Positions 1-10,388 of a stretch of 64,000 nt of DNA are shown piece after piece (the stretch's first letter is position 1; every line of letters starts with the position of its first letter). The position numbers and the translations under genes are program-made. Location: assembly GCF_963678975.1 (NCBI RefSeq), contig NC_089276.1, positions 31,636,368 to 31,700,367 on the forward strand. The letters run 5' to 3'. The notes under the pieces were generated by a model. It saw only the letters and a program-made list of their open reading frames with translations. It was not told where the DNA came from and made no database searches. Origin of the DNA: Dysidea avara (lineage: Eukaryota > Porifera > Demospongiae > Dictyoceratida > Dysideidae).

Positions 1-510
1 CTAAAAATATTACAAAATCTTTTTGTTCAAATGTTAGACATAATATTTACGACCAATCAAAATTTTCACAATACATTTCCTATGTGGAAGCAGTATAAGT
101 ACAGTGTCCATTATAGCCCTTTCCCGAACTTGTAATAGAGCCAAACCGTACGTGTCTGTTGTTAACACCTTTGCTGTTACCAATAATCATCTGATAGGCT
201 GAAATGTTAACTCTGTTGAGAAAAAATCCACTTTTAATTTTTAGCTGTTTTTCAGGATTCAGCTCAACGTGAGCATACTATAGCAGAAGTAGATAAATTA
301 GATGGGCCAGGGTATCTGCAAAGGTAAAGTCCCAGAGCAAGGGAAAGCCCTGTGACCAAGAAATCAATGACATACCATCTGGCCTCTTACCATCATCACA
401 ACACACACTGACTGGCTCTAATAACTATTGCAATTCCCCACCACTGCCTGACCTGGGAAGGTTGAGTGTGACACTGCATTACTTAGGACATTATTTTAAT
501 TTACTCTTCC
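1..510. other. no gene recognised
   Basis: AT-rich sequence without a convincing ORF, exon or repeat structure. Nothing in it matches other parts of the window that I could see. Confidence 0.5.
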
Positions 511-513
511 TTA

Positions 514-834
514 TGCACCTATCAATGTTATCCCCCACCTACCCCTCCCGGGTGTAGTGGGGGAAATGGTGGGGATTTGACTTTTTGAAAAATCCAAATT
601 CTCCACCCATGGGGGAACGACTAGTGGTCAAATCTCCATGTAGTATGGCTGTAAGGTACTTTAGGAAACAGGTCAATTCCTTTAGCTTGCAAGTTAAAAC
701 AAACGCCTAAAGTTTCGAACGGTCAAATGCCCCACTAGTGGGGCAGAGTTTCAGATCAAATCAGGTCAAAATCCCCCACTAATTCCCTAGTAAGCCCGGG
801 AGGGGGGTAGTGGGGCTTAACATTGATAGGTGCA
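514..834. mobile_element. Harbinger-type MITE
   Basis: The ends are inverted repeats beginning TGCACCTATCAATGTTA, followed by a diverged G/C-rich subterminal part (CCCCCAC... and GTGGGG...). The flanking trinucleotide TTA is duplicated at 511-513 and 835-837. A 3-bp TWA duplication is the hallmark of PIF/Harbinger transposition. At 321 bp with no ORF it is non-autonomous. Confidence 0.8.
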
Positions 835-964
835 TTAGGGGACAGAATTGCTGCTAACACTACATTGGAGTTACACAACTCAGAAAATGATTGCCTCAAC
901 CCTACACATACATGAGGCTATGCTGAGTGTACACATATACTGTGCCAGTGACATAAACCAGTTA

Positions 965-1417
965 GGCCCCTATTTGGTGATTATTAGTTTCTCATCCAGC
1001 CTTTCTAATTATTATGATGCGGGCGGGAGGGTATTACCATTATACCATTATTTTATAATATTAACACACTGATGTACAGACCTTCAGTTGTCCAAATTGT
1101 CTTTCTTACTACAAACATTTCCTTCACCAGCTGATTCTACTTTTGGTGATCGCCAACTGTTTTTTGACAGTCAACTGAAAGCCTGCTTTGATGAAGTCGA
1201 TAGAACACGATTGCAACTGGTACTGCAGCAATTTGCTAAGGAAAACAACAGTTCTCCTGGCGATAAATAGCGCATTGTAGCGTTCAACAAAAAAATATAT
1301 CAGTTTGGTATCACATGTTCTTCTGAGCATGCACAGAGTAAATAATGGCTTACCATGCGGTAGCTTAAGAAGGATGCGGGCGGTGGATGAGAAACTAATA
1401 ATCACCAAATAGGGGCC
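965..1417. mobile_element. Harbinger-type MITE with an exon-like insert
   Basis: About 33 bp of terminal inverted repeat starts GGCCCCTATTTGGTGATT and is bounded by TTA at 962-964 and 1418-1420. Unlike a typical MITE, the centre holds a coding-like stretch at 1132-1270. It follows a pyrimidine-rich tract ending in CAG and reads open to a stop (ADSTFGDRQLFFDSQLKACF and on, 45 residues). It could be a captured last exon of a host gene or a scrap of the parent transposon's gene. I do not recognise the protein. Confidence 0.8.
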
Positions 1418-1420
1418 TTA

Positions 1421-1815
1421 TGTACCTTCCATATTGAAGCTATCAAACCAGCTCAGCGCTATATCTGGTAAACAGATATATACCATCTTGTGATCTAGAT
1501 ACCAGTCCTGGACATGGTTAACACATAATCACCGAAAGGTCATTCGCTATGTTTTGTTACGCGGAGAAACAAAGGTTGAGCATGAGGTACTCAACACACG
1601 TGAGTAGGGGGCGCGCGCCCGTGTTAAAGTCTGCACATAATGAGAAGCGAGAGTTATTGTTGTTATTGTTGTACTGGATTAAACCCGAGATTAAACCCGA
1701 GATTAAACCAGGACCGTGATCGAATTTCTATGCTAAATTTAAGGTGTAGAACTGCTCCAAAGTGGTAAATCACTAACAAATTGCTCGACGGATTGATTGG
1801 ACTATACACTTGAAA
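1421..1815 (+). promoter_or_regulatory. 5' flank of SEFIR-Death copy 1
   Basis: The last 150 bases are nearly identical to the sequence upstream of copy 2 (15660-15807) and less like that of copy 3, so the duplicated unit includes the 5' flank. The segment 1676-1708 has a direct repeat of GATTAAACCCGA. No clear TATA box was seen. Confidence 0.45.
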
Positions 1816-3543
1816 ATGGATTACGTTTCGTCGACATACGCGGTTCCCGATGTGTTTTCTCGGATTCATAAGCCAAGCAAACACCAGCAGTCATTTCATG
1901 GCTACGATCCATCATCTACTGCGACCAACAACGAGAAGCTGCAACACCAGCGTAGCCGTAGACTGAGTCTTCATCTTGCACTTTAATGGTATTGCGGTAG
2001 TCTCGCGTGGCCAGACCGCTTTTTCTCCGTCACGGCGCTTATCGATTAGAGATTATAAGCGCCTACTCCGAAATAGGGTCTGGTCCAGAATCAATACGTG
2101 AACTCGTTTTCACACCCCAAGCAAGAGCTCGGGGTGTTTAATCAACTGTCATCATATAACGTATACTTCCTTTTGATTTTCAAGCCACGTACGCACTGGA
2201 AATGCCATGAACGATAGCCGGCCAGTAGAGTCGATGAGAAACACTGAGGCTGGTTTTCTAAGGCTAAAAAGAACACGGGTTGATTCCTTGCTCAGTTTGC
2301 CTTTAGCCTTTTGTTTTCACAAGGAATCGATCCGTGACCTTTTTAACCGTAGAAAACCAGCCTCAGCGTCTCTCATCAACTCCACCGGCTATCGTTTATG
2401 GCATTTCCAGTGCGTACATGGCTTGAAATTTAAAAGGAAGTATACGTTATATGACGAAAGTTGATTAAACACCCCGAGCTCTTGCTTGGGGTGTGAAAAC
2501 GAGTTTACGTATTGATTCTGGACCAGACCCTATTTCGGAGTAGGCGCTTATAATCTCTAATCGATAAGCGCCGTGACGAAGAAAAAGCGGTCTGGCCACG
2601 CGAGACTAGTATTGCGGATGTTCGAAGTAGAGCAATTATGAAACTGGCTGCGAAGTTGAGAGAAATGTGTGTTAATGTCACTATTGATCTGTTTGAATAT
2701 GACACCCCTCCTGAGAATTGGACAGCTTGGTATGAGCAAAAGCTGAGGGAGTCAGATGTTGTCCTCTGTATGATTGATGAAATGTTCTACAACAACCTGA
2801 CAAGTGGTAGTCGAGTGGTGGGGTACACTGTATACAACTTGATGAATGACCCCAACACCAATGTCACCTTCAGAGCAGTGTTCCTTGACATGCCAAAGAA
2901 CATGGAGTATGTACCACCAGCAATGCAAGGAGGAACATCGTACTGCTTATCATCAAGTTGTCTTGGTGTTGAGAGTGAGGAATGTGCTAGTCTCTATGCA
3001 TATTTAACTGGTCAAAATCGAATACAGAAACCCAAGCTAGGCCAAATGGTTAAACTTGCTCCAAAAACAGGAAGATTTGGTCAGCAAAAAGTTAATCAAC
3101 ATGTAGGAACTGATAATATTGTTCAGCCACAGATGCAGAGACATAATGATCAATGTAGCTATACACAATTGACAAATACTGCTACTATGCAAGGTCCAAA
3201 AAGCAGACAAGCTAATCTCATATTTAATCTTCTTGGGGATGATGCTACACAAGTTGGTGCACTTTCTTCCCATCAGAGGATGCTCATGTCACTGGCAGCA
3301 AACATGGTAGCAGAGTGGGAGGCTTTGGGAAGAATGCTGAATGTCAGTGAAGCAGACTTGTATGCCATCAAAAGAGATTACATGTTTTCAGTGCAAGAGC
3401 AAGCTGTACAGGTGCTACGGAAGTGGCTGGACAAGAATGGCTCGAAGGCAACTCTAGGGGTTCTCATTACAGCAATTTATAGTTTAGGACCATCATATTG
3501 GAATTTACTGGACATTGTTAGTAAGTATGCACCAATCAGATAA
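1816..3543 (+). pseudogene. SEFIR-Death domain gene, copy 1, broken
   Basis: This is the same single-exon gene as copies 2 and 3. The reading frame opens with MDY at 1816 and follows copy 2 for about 45 codons. It is then shifted by four extra bases near 1963-1968, just before the SEFIR strand VFILHFNG. It is next split by a 611-bp foldback transposon at 1998-2608 with a 9-bp TSD. Downstream, 2638-3543 is still fully open for 301 codons. That part keeps most of the SEFIR domain from MKLAAKLREM, the linker and the whole Death domain. An N-terminally shortened product from the internal Met is conceivable but lacks the first SEFIR strand. The 3' part is almost identical to copy 2, so the break is young. 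Confidence 0.85.
1998..2608. mobile_element. Mutator-like foldback MITE inside the SEFIR gene
   Basis: A near-complete palindrome with arms of roughly 290 bp and ends TAGTCTCGCGTGGCCAGACC. The target GTATTGCGG is duplicated exactly at 1989-1997 and 2609-2617. The uninterrupted site is present once in copies 2 and 3. A 9-bp duplication with long inverted repeats fits MULE/Mutator elements. The 85-codon ORF inside is only a palindrome by-product. Confidence 0.85.
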
Positions 3544-3965
3544 ACATTGCTCTTGTATAATATTGATTGTAATATTTGTGTTGCACAGCATTAATATTGA
3601 TGATGTAAAAATATTTAATTAATTTTGTTGTTTCAAAAGAAATTTCAAATGCATACATGGTTGTGTGGATTGCTATAATGGTTTATCAATAATTTATATC
3701 AAGATCACACAATAGTGTGTTGTACAGCCAAGGAAGCTGGTGTATCACACCAGTGTGTTATTGACAGGGAGAACAAAAGTATGATATTAATGCATACGTA
3801 GATCTGTGATGCCTTTATGAAGTAACTGAATTTTTGCTAAGCAAGTGCCCTCCACTTTCGGTATATAGTCTATATACCAAACATGAACACAATTGCTTAC
3901 GACAACATTAAAGCAGTAAAGAGGGGTCATACATGTTGAAAATCACTATGTATCACCCTGTACAG
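3544..3965 (+). repeat. downstream module of SEFIR gene, copy 1
   Basis: The 3' flank continues the similarity to copy 2 (16894-17300) and copy 3 (41028-41451 and 43338 on). It contains CACAATAGTGTGTTGTACAG, a TATTGACAGGGAGAACAAAA stretch and the CCCTCCACTTTCGGTATATA stretch. It ends with the first bases of the minisatellite (ATCACCCTGTACAGAG). The terminal sequence TGTGTGGATTGCTATAATGG near 3660 recurs inverted at 4100-4122, so a foldback element overlaps the module. Confidence 0.7.
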
Positions 3966-4005
3966 AGTTATCATTAATTGACAAATGTTTATCTTAAAAT
4001 CAAAT

Positions 4006-4105
4006 GAGATCAATGTTTGGAGTAGTTAGGATGTCCCCATCTTTAAAATCTTACCGTGATTGTCTCTCAGTCAATCTCCTTTACGATATTATTAACAAAC
4101 CATTA
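4006..4105 (-). mobile_element. LINE fragment, endonuclease part
   Basis: About 100 bp closely match the 5' part of the LINE at 18050-20535, in the same orientation (antisense to +). They begin at ATGAGATCAATGTTTGGAG and end at the same TATTAACAA junction as that copy. A 5' piece without a 3' end is not what target-primed reverse transcription normally leaves, so it was probably trapped inside the surrounding foldback element. Confidence 0.6.
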
Positions 4106-4124
4106 TAGCAATCCACACAAAAAA

Positions 4125-4372
4125 TGGTGCAGCCTAAAAAGCCCAAGTGAAAAATTGTGAAATCAAAAGTGGCAGCTTACTATGATGTTAATGCTAATAA
4201 ATATTAGTAATGTCTGTCTGTGTACATTGTTAAAATTTCTTCGGATTAACATCATTGCAACCATTTCTTGGCTGCTACCTTTGATTTCACAACTTTTTCA
4301 CTTGAGCTTTTTAAGGCTGCACCATTATTTCACAGCTTGGCTGTTTTTGTGTGGATATAAAACATGACAAGA
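4125..4372. repeat. dispersed hairpin-rich repeat, two inverted halves
   Basis: Two inverted copies of a module found also at 14583-14697, 15424-15538, 21890-22160 and 31076-31192. Shared pieces are TTAACATCAT, CCATTTCTTGGC and CACAGCTTGGCTGTTTT. The arrangement is that of a foldback element with TIRs of about 100 bp. Confidence 0.55.
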
Positions 4373-4389
4373 GAAGGGCCATTCATACT

Positions 4390-4850
4390 GCATTCATTCA
4401 GCGTCTTGTTAAATTGTGGTGCCTTGACATTGATGGTAAACTTACTACACTGCGCATACCTAACACACCATAATTTTAAAAAGCATGACACATTCCCGAT
4501 ATAAAGTGGGCGTGGCTCACGAAAGAAACTGACCTTGCCCTATCTCATACAACAACAATCGTTTAGTGGGCATGGCTACACATAAGCCAGCAGGCAACTA
4601 TGAGCATGGTTCGTACATACCTGTAGATATTAATATCACCGATAAATGGGCGTGGCTGCACGTGTGGTTGCAGAAAGTTGTCCGATAAGTTGGCGTGGCT
4701 TACATCAGGACTTGACTATGGCACGTTTATACACTTCTCTACCGTACAACTAAACAATTTGCTTCGCACGTGATCCAATCCGGATAATTTTTAAAGCGGG
4801 TCTGACCATAGATAATACCTTAGGTATAATTATGTTGATCACCCCCCCCC
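4390..4850. repeat. GTGGGCGTGGCT repeat element
   Basis: Several diverged copies of a roughly 60-bp block with GTGGGCGTGGCT occur here. The inverse sequence (AGCCACGCCCAC type) is at 39130-39660, where it shares TCACGTGCGAAGCAAATTGT. It is therefore a dispersed element seen in both orientations. A run of 14 C lies near 4841-4854. Confidence 0.6.
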
Positions 4851-4902
4851 CCCCGGGGCGTATCTGCAATTTCCGTCTGCCCAGTAACAATAAATAATCA
4901 AG

Positions 4903-5700
4903 ACACATGGTAGTGTGTCGTGCGGCCCAAGAAGCCGGCGCGCAACACCCGTGAGTATATTGACAGGAAGAACGAAGACGCAATTTTCGCACCTCCATAG
5001 CTCTGTGCTGCCTTGATGAAACAAGACGATTTTTGCTGTGGACACTCCCTCCAACTTCAGAACTCCACATTCCAAATTGGAGCGATTGCGTTCCGGAGAT
5101 ATACGACTTCAAAAATTGGCTTAGTTTCTTCGGTTTTTTCTTATTCTTCTTCCTCTTTTCGCACACTTACAAAAACTGCTATAAAACGCGAACTCCATAT
5201 CCAATCGCCTTGAAATTAGGCACACAGAAGGGGGTTATAAAGGCGCATCTCTGTACCAACTTTGGCTGGAATACGATAAACAGGCAAAGAGTTATGAGCG
5301 ATTATTCACGAAAAATAACACCAATATGTTGTCACGCCTACAGGGTAAACCGCGTATGGGAAGAAGCTGAAAGTCGGTATGTGAATAGGTTAACTATTGA
5401 ACCTCAAACCTTTTGTGGTTTTAAAGAAATCGAGCTAAAAACCAGGAAGATACAACGAAAAAACCAACAGTGTGTAACAATTACGCAATCGAGATTAGCT
5501 AATAAAAAACGACTGCTTGCCACGCCTACCAGATAAACCGCTTCGGGTAATGCTTTGAAAATCGCTGTATAGATGGAGTTATCATCTTAGAAAGGCTCTT
5601 CAATGGTGTAGAAGAATCAGACTTAAAGCCACGGAGTTATAACACGAACTCCAACTTGGTGTAGCAAGTGCGAGATCGAGATACTCTAATAGAGCAGTCA
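4903..5700 (+). repeat. head of minisatellite-bearing element
   Basis: The start (GTAGTGTGTCGTGCGGCCCA) is a diverged relative of the module found behind each SEFIR gene copy. Here the head runs about 800 bp and leads directly into the large minisatellite array. The 27-bp palindromic motif sits at the junction (5674-5700). The ORF at 5033-5536 shows no recognisable domain and I do not call it a gene. Confidence 0.55.
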
Positions 5701-8545
5701 CCCTGAAGAGAATTCAAGAGATCAGCTAGAAACAAGTAATCTGTATAGAGATCAGCTACAAACAATTCACCCTGTAGAGAGATCAGCTAGAAGAAGTTAC
5801 CTTGTAGGGAATTCATGCAACTATAGAAAGAGATAGTTCAGCTAGAAGAAATCACCTTGTAGAGTTCAGCTACAAAGAAACCACCATGTACAGAGTTTAG
5901 CTACAAACAAATCGCCCTGTAGAGAGATCAGCTAGAAGAAGTTACCTTGTAGAGAGTTCAGCTACAAAGAAACCATCATGTAGAGAGTTCAGCTGCAAAC
6001 AAATCACCTGTAGAGAGTTCAGCTACAAACAAATCTCCCTGTAGAGAGATCAGCTAGGAGAAGTTACCTTGTAGAGAGTTCAGCTACAAACAAATCACTC
6101 TGTAGAAAAATCAGCTAGAAGAAGTCACCTTGTAGAGAGTTCAGTTACAAAGAAACCACCATGTAGAGAGTTCAGCTACAAACTAGTGACCTTGTGGAGA
6201 CATCAGCTAGAAGAAGCTACCTTGTAGAGAGTTCAGCTACAAAGAAACCATTCTGTAAAGAGCTCAGCTGCAAACAAATCACCTGTACAGAATTCTGCTA
6301 CAAACAAATCACCCTGTAGAAAGATCAGCTAGAAGAAGTTACCTTGTAGAGAGTTCAGTTACAAAGAAACCACAATGTAGAGAATTCATTTACAAACTAG
6401 TGACCCTGTAGAGACATCAGCTAGAAGAAGATACCTTGTAAAGAGTTCAGCTACAAAGAAACCATTCTGTAAAGAGCTCAGCTGCAAACAAATCACCTGT
6501 ACAGAATTCAGCTACAAACAAATCACCCTGTAGAAAGATCAGCTAGAAGAAGTTATCTTGTAGATAGTTCAGCTACAAACAAATCACCCTGTAGAGAGAT
6601 CAGCTAGAAGATGTTACCTTGTAGGTAGTTCAGCTGCAAACAAATCACCCTGTTGATAGATCAGCTAGAAGAAGTCACCTTGTAGAGAGTTCAGCTACAA
6701 ACAAACCACCATGTAGAGAGTTCAGCTACAAACTAGTGACCTTGTGGAGACATCAGCTAGAAGAAGCAACCTTGTAGAGAGTTCAGCTACAAAGAAACCA
6801 TTCTGTAAAGAGCTCAGCTGCAAACAAATCACCTGTACAGAATTCTGCTACAAACAAATCACCCTGTAGAAAGGTCAGCTAGAAGAAGTTACCTTGTAGA
6901 GAGTTCAGTTACAAAGAAACCACAATGTAGAGAATTCATTTACAAACTAGTGACCCTGTAGAGACATCAGCTAGAAGAAGTTACCTTGTAAAGGGTTCAG
7001 CTACAAAGAAACCATTCTGTAAAGAGCTCAGCTGCAAACAAATCACCTGTACAGAATTCAGCTACAAACAAATCACCCTGTAGAGAGATCAGCTAGAAGA
7101 AGTTACCTTGTAAAGAGTTCAGCTACAAAGAAACCATTCTGTAAAGAGCTCAGCTGCAAATAAATCACCTGTACAGAATTCAGCTACAAACAAATCACCC
7201 TGTAGAAAGATCAGCTAGAAAAAGTTATCTTGTAGATAGTTCAGCTACAAACAAATCACCCTGTAGAGAGATCAGCTAGAAGAAGTCACCTTGTAGAGAG
7301 TTCAGCTACAAACAAACCACCATGTAGAGAGTTCAGCTAGAAGAAGTCACCTTGTAGAGAGTTCAGCTACAAAGAAACCATTCTGTAAAGAGCTCAGCTT
7401 CAAATAAATCACCTATATACAGAATTCAGCTATCAACAAATAACCCTGTAGAGAGATCAGCTAGAAGAAGTTATCTTGTAGATAGTTCAGCTACAAACAA
7501 ATCACCCTGTAGAGAGTTCAGCTACAAATAAATCACCCTGTAGAGAGATCAGCTAGAAGAAATTACCTTGTAAAGAGTTCAGCTACAAAGAAACCATTCC
7601 GTAAAGAACTCAGCTGCAAACAAATCACCTGTACAGAATTCAACTACAAACAAATCACCCTGTAGAAAGATCAGCTAGAAGAAGTTATCTTGTAGATAGT
7701 TTAGCTACAAACAAATCACCCTGTAGAGAGATCAGCTAGAAGATGTTACCTTGTAGGTAGTTCAGCTGCAAACAAATCACCCTGTTGATAAGAAGTCACC
7801 TTGTAGAGAGTTCAGCTACAAACAAACCACCATGTAGAGAGTTCAGCTAGAAGAAGTTACCTTGTAGAGAGTTCAGCTACAAAGAAATCATTCTGTAAAG
7901 AGCTCAGCTGCAAACAAATCACCTGTACAGAATTCAGCTACAAACAAATCACCCTGTAGAAAGATCAGCTAGAAGAAGTTACCTTGTAGAGAGTTCAGTT
8001 ACAAAGAAACCACCTTGTAGAGAATTCAGCTACAAACAAATCACCCTGTAGAGAGATCAGCTAGAAGAAATTACCTTGTGGAGAGCTCAGCTACAAAGAA
8101 ACCACCATGTAGAGAGTTCAGCTGCAAAGAAATCACCTTGTAGAAAATTTAGCCACAAGCAGATTGCCCTGTAGAAAGATCAGTTAGAAGAAGTTACCTC
8201 GTAGAGAGTTCAGCTACAAAGAAACTATTCTGTAAAGAGCTCAGCTGTAAACAAATCACCTGTACAGAATTTAGCTACAAACAAATCATCCTGTAGAAAG
8301 ATCAGCTAGAAGAAGTTATCTTGTAGATAGTTCAGCTACAAACAAATCACCCTGTAGAGAGATCAGCTAGAAGATGTTACCTTGTAGATAGTTCAGCTAC
8401 AAACAAATCACCCTGTAGAGAGATCAGCTAGAAGAAGTTACCTTGTAGATCATTCAGCTACAAACAATTCACCCTGTAGAGAGAGCAGCTAAAAGAAGTC
8501 ACCTTGTAGAGTGTTCAGTTACAAAGAAACCACCATGGAGAGTTC
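5701..8545 (+). repeat. 30/31-bp minisatellite array
   Basis: About 90 tandem monomers alternate between a 31-bp type built on TTCAGCTACAAACAAATCAC and a 30-bp type built on ATCAGCTAGAAGAAGTTACC, each ending CTTGTAGAGA or CCTGTAGAGA. Longer blocks recur (for example 6190-6370 and 6745-6920), giving a higher-order structure. Short decayed stretches of the same monomer lie at 17300-17650 and 43370-43790. There are no unique spacers, so this is not a CRISPR. Confidence 0.9.
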
Positions 8546-8570
8546 TGTGATAAATATATGTATTATATAT

Positions 8571-9197
8571 CCCATCCAAAAACAGCTTATAGCTGTAAAA
8601 GAAGTGCGCGTCCAAGTAAAGCAGAGTTAACTACGACAAAAAGTAATGATATCATAATGCGGCCATGTGCAAGGTGTGCAAGTTGTAAAATTAATATTAG
8701 CTAATCAGATAATACAATGTTATTGTTAAAGTGTTAATGAGAACTATGTGATGCTGCTAGTTTTTAAGTGTGTGAGCATCTTCATAAATGCCACATAAAT
8801 TTAATTCTCAATAAAGCAATGTGTATAGATTCTCTGATAGTAATAAATAGTTTGAGTTTGGCCGCCTTTCCTGTATACAGCAATGCTACGAACAAAGGAA
8901 AGGTGGCCAAACTCAAACTATTTATTACTATCAGAGAATCTATACACATTGCTTTATTGAGAATTAAATTTATGTGGCATTTATGAAGATGCTCACACAC
9001 TTAAAAACTAGCAGCATCACATAGTTCTCATTAACACTTTAACAATAACATTGTATTATCTGATTAGCTAATATTAATTTTACAACTTGCACACCTTGCA
9101 CATGGCCGCATTATGATATCATTACTTTTTGTCGTAGTTAACTCTGCTTTACTTGGACGCGCACTTTTTTTACAGCTATAAGCTGTTTTTGGATGGG
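8571..9197. mobile_element. 627-bp near-perfect palindromic MITE
   Basis: The left arm starts CCCATCCAAAAACAGCTTAT and the right arm is its reverse complement, with only a few mismatches over about 300 bp and a short loop near 8880. The ends resemble those of the hairpin-rich repeat at 14583 (ATCCAAAACAGCC... GCTGTAAAA). No clear TSD was found. The paired 72-codon ORFs in the arms are mirror artefacts. Confidence 0.85.
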
Positions 9198-9199
9198 AT

Positions 9200-9600
9200 T
9201 TCAATACTTTATGTTAGAATAAGCAATGCACTGTTGATAACAGTAGGTGAGTTTCCATGGTTTTGACAGAAGCCCCAAATTACAGTGACAGAATATTAAA
9301 ATATAACTGTAATTTTAGTGGCCAGGGCCGCCCACATTGGGGGTAACTGGGGTATTTTGCCCCCTACCACAGCCTGAAAGGGGCCACTTGAATACCTGTT
9401 TAAAGAAAGATCGATATACTCTAATAGAGCAGTCAGGATCTAGACCCTTCCTTGCCCCTGGGCCCCTCTTTAACTCTTTTCCCTGGGCCCTCTAATTTCT
9501 CTGGACGGCCCTGTTAGTGGCATGCAACTGCAGTCAACTAACAACCATTTTAACTAGTAAACCCTTAACAACACTTTGCCTTTCATCTTGTACTGCATTG
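9200..9600. other. repeat scraps, no gene
   Basis: Contains one copy of the 27-bp palindromic motif (9409-9435) between G/C-rich scraps that look like ends of hAT-like elements (GGCCAGGGCCGCCCAC and similar). No coding signal was seen. Confidence 0.4.
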
Positions 9601-9604
9601 AAAC

Positions 9605-9787
9605 GATCAAGATATTCTATTAGAGCAGTCACAAAACAGCTGTAACACAGCAATCAATATTTAGCATAGTTACAACTTCTGCTTAGCATCGGATTGTATA
9701 GTTTAAATTACTAGCTACTTACAGACTTTATAATATAAAAATATGGCACTTGTAGAAATGTGACTGTTCTATTAGAGTATCTCGATC
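9605..9787. mobile_element. small element with the 27-bp motif as inverted ends
   Basis: Inverted copies of the motif (core TCTATTAGAGCAGTCA at 9605-9631, reverse at 9761-9787) enclose 129 bp of AT-rich DNA. This is the only place in the window where the motif stands as a terminal inverted repeat. It may be the source element of the motif, or two chance neighbours. Confidence 0.45.
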
Positions 9788-9799
9788 TACTTCAAGCAT

Positions 9800-10388
9800 T
9801 GACTAATTCAAGTGAAGAAGCTACGCCCCTGCCAAGAGATCTTGTGAAATGAAATGAGAATAGTAGAGAAAAGGCAGGTATGTACAGAGACAATAGATGG
9901 GCGCGTAATTATGTCCTGTTGTAAATAAACGCCTTTAAAATTTATATTACTACTAAATAAACGCACCAGAATAGGCTTGTGTGGCTGTTGTCTCCAAGGT
10001 TGTCTCATTACTTGTCTTTTCGTGTTGAAGGGATTTAGTCGCAATTGGTGAGTTTAACTATACATGTATTTGTGTTTTAAAACTTAATTGTAAAAAGGCG
10101 ATTAGCACATATCATGATAAACATGTATTTGTCACAGTAGAGTCTCTCACGAAGTCACGATTATCACGAGACATTGGACCAGGGTAAAAAATTTACTGCT
10201 ATATTTAGAGGTTGTAGCGTTTGTATATCTTAGTATCTTAATTAGGTTTATTGATTTTGTAATTATTAAGTAGTTCATGTTCCTTTTGTATTTGTTTGTG
10301 TGTAATTGTACATGTGAATGTATGTTCTGTGTTGGGGATCACCTTGTACAGGCAGTATTGCCTTTGTGTTACCCATCTTTGGAAAAAT
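9800..10388 (+). mobile_element. intergenic, with a LINE 3' end
   Basis: From about 10250 the sequence resembles a LINE 3' UTR: ATGTATGTTCTGTGTTGGGG, CACCTTGTACAGGC, then GATAATAATTAT. The same sequence is at 49410-49490. Nothing was recognised in 9800-10240. Confidence 0.45.

Noticed and set aside
2207-2464. 85-codon ORF
   Set aside because: Lies across the centre of the foldback MITE; its two halves mirror each other.
5033-5536. 167-codon ORF in the head of the minisatellite element
   Set aside because: No domain, the N-terminal part is low-complexity Phe/Ser, and it lies wholly inside a repeat.
5701-8545. Regular ~30-bp repeats that could recall a CRISPR array
   Set aside because: Monomers abut without unique spacers, vary in sequence and form higher-order blocks; this is a eukaryotic minisatellite.
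8768-9000. Paired 72-codon ORFs on both strands
   Set aside because: Nearly identical proteins on opposite strands are produced by the palindrome.
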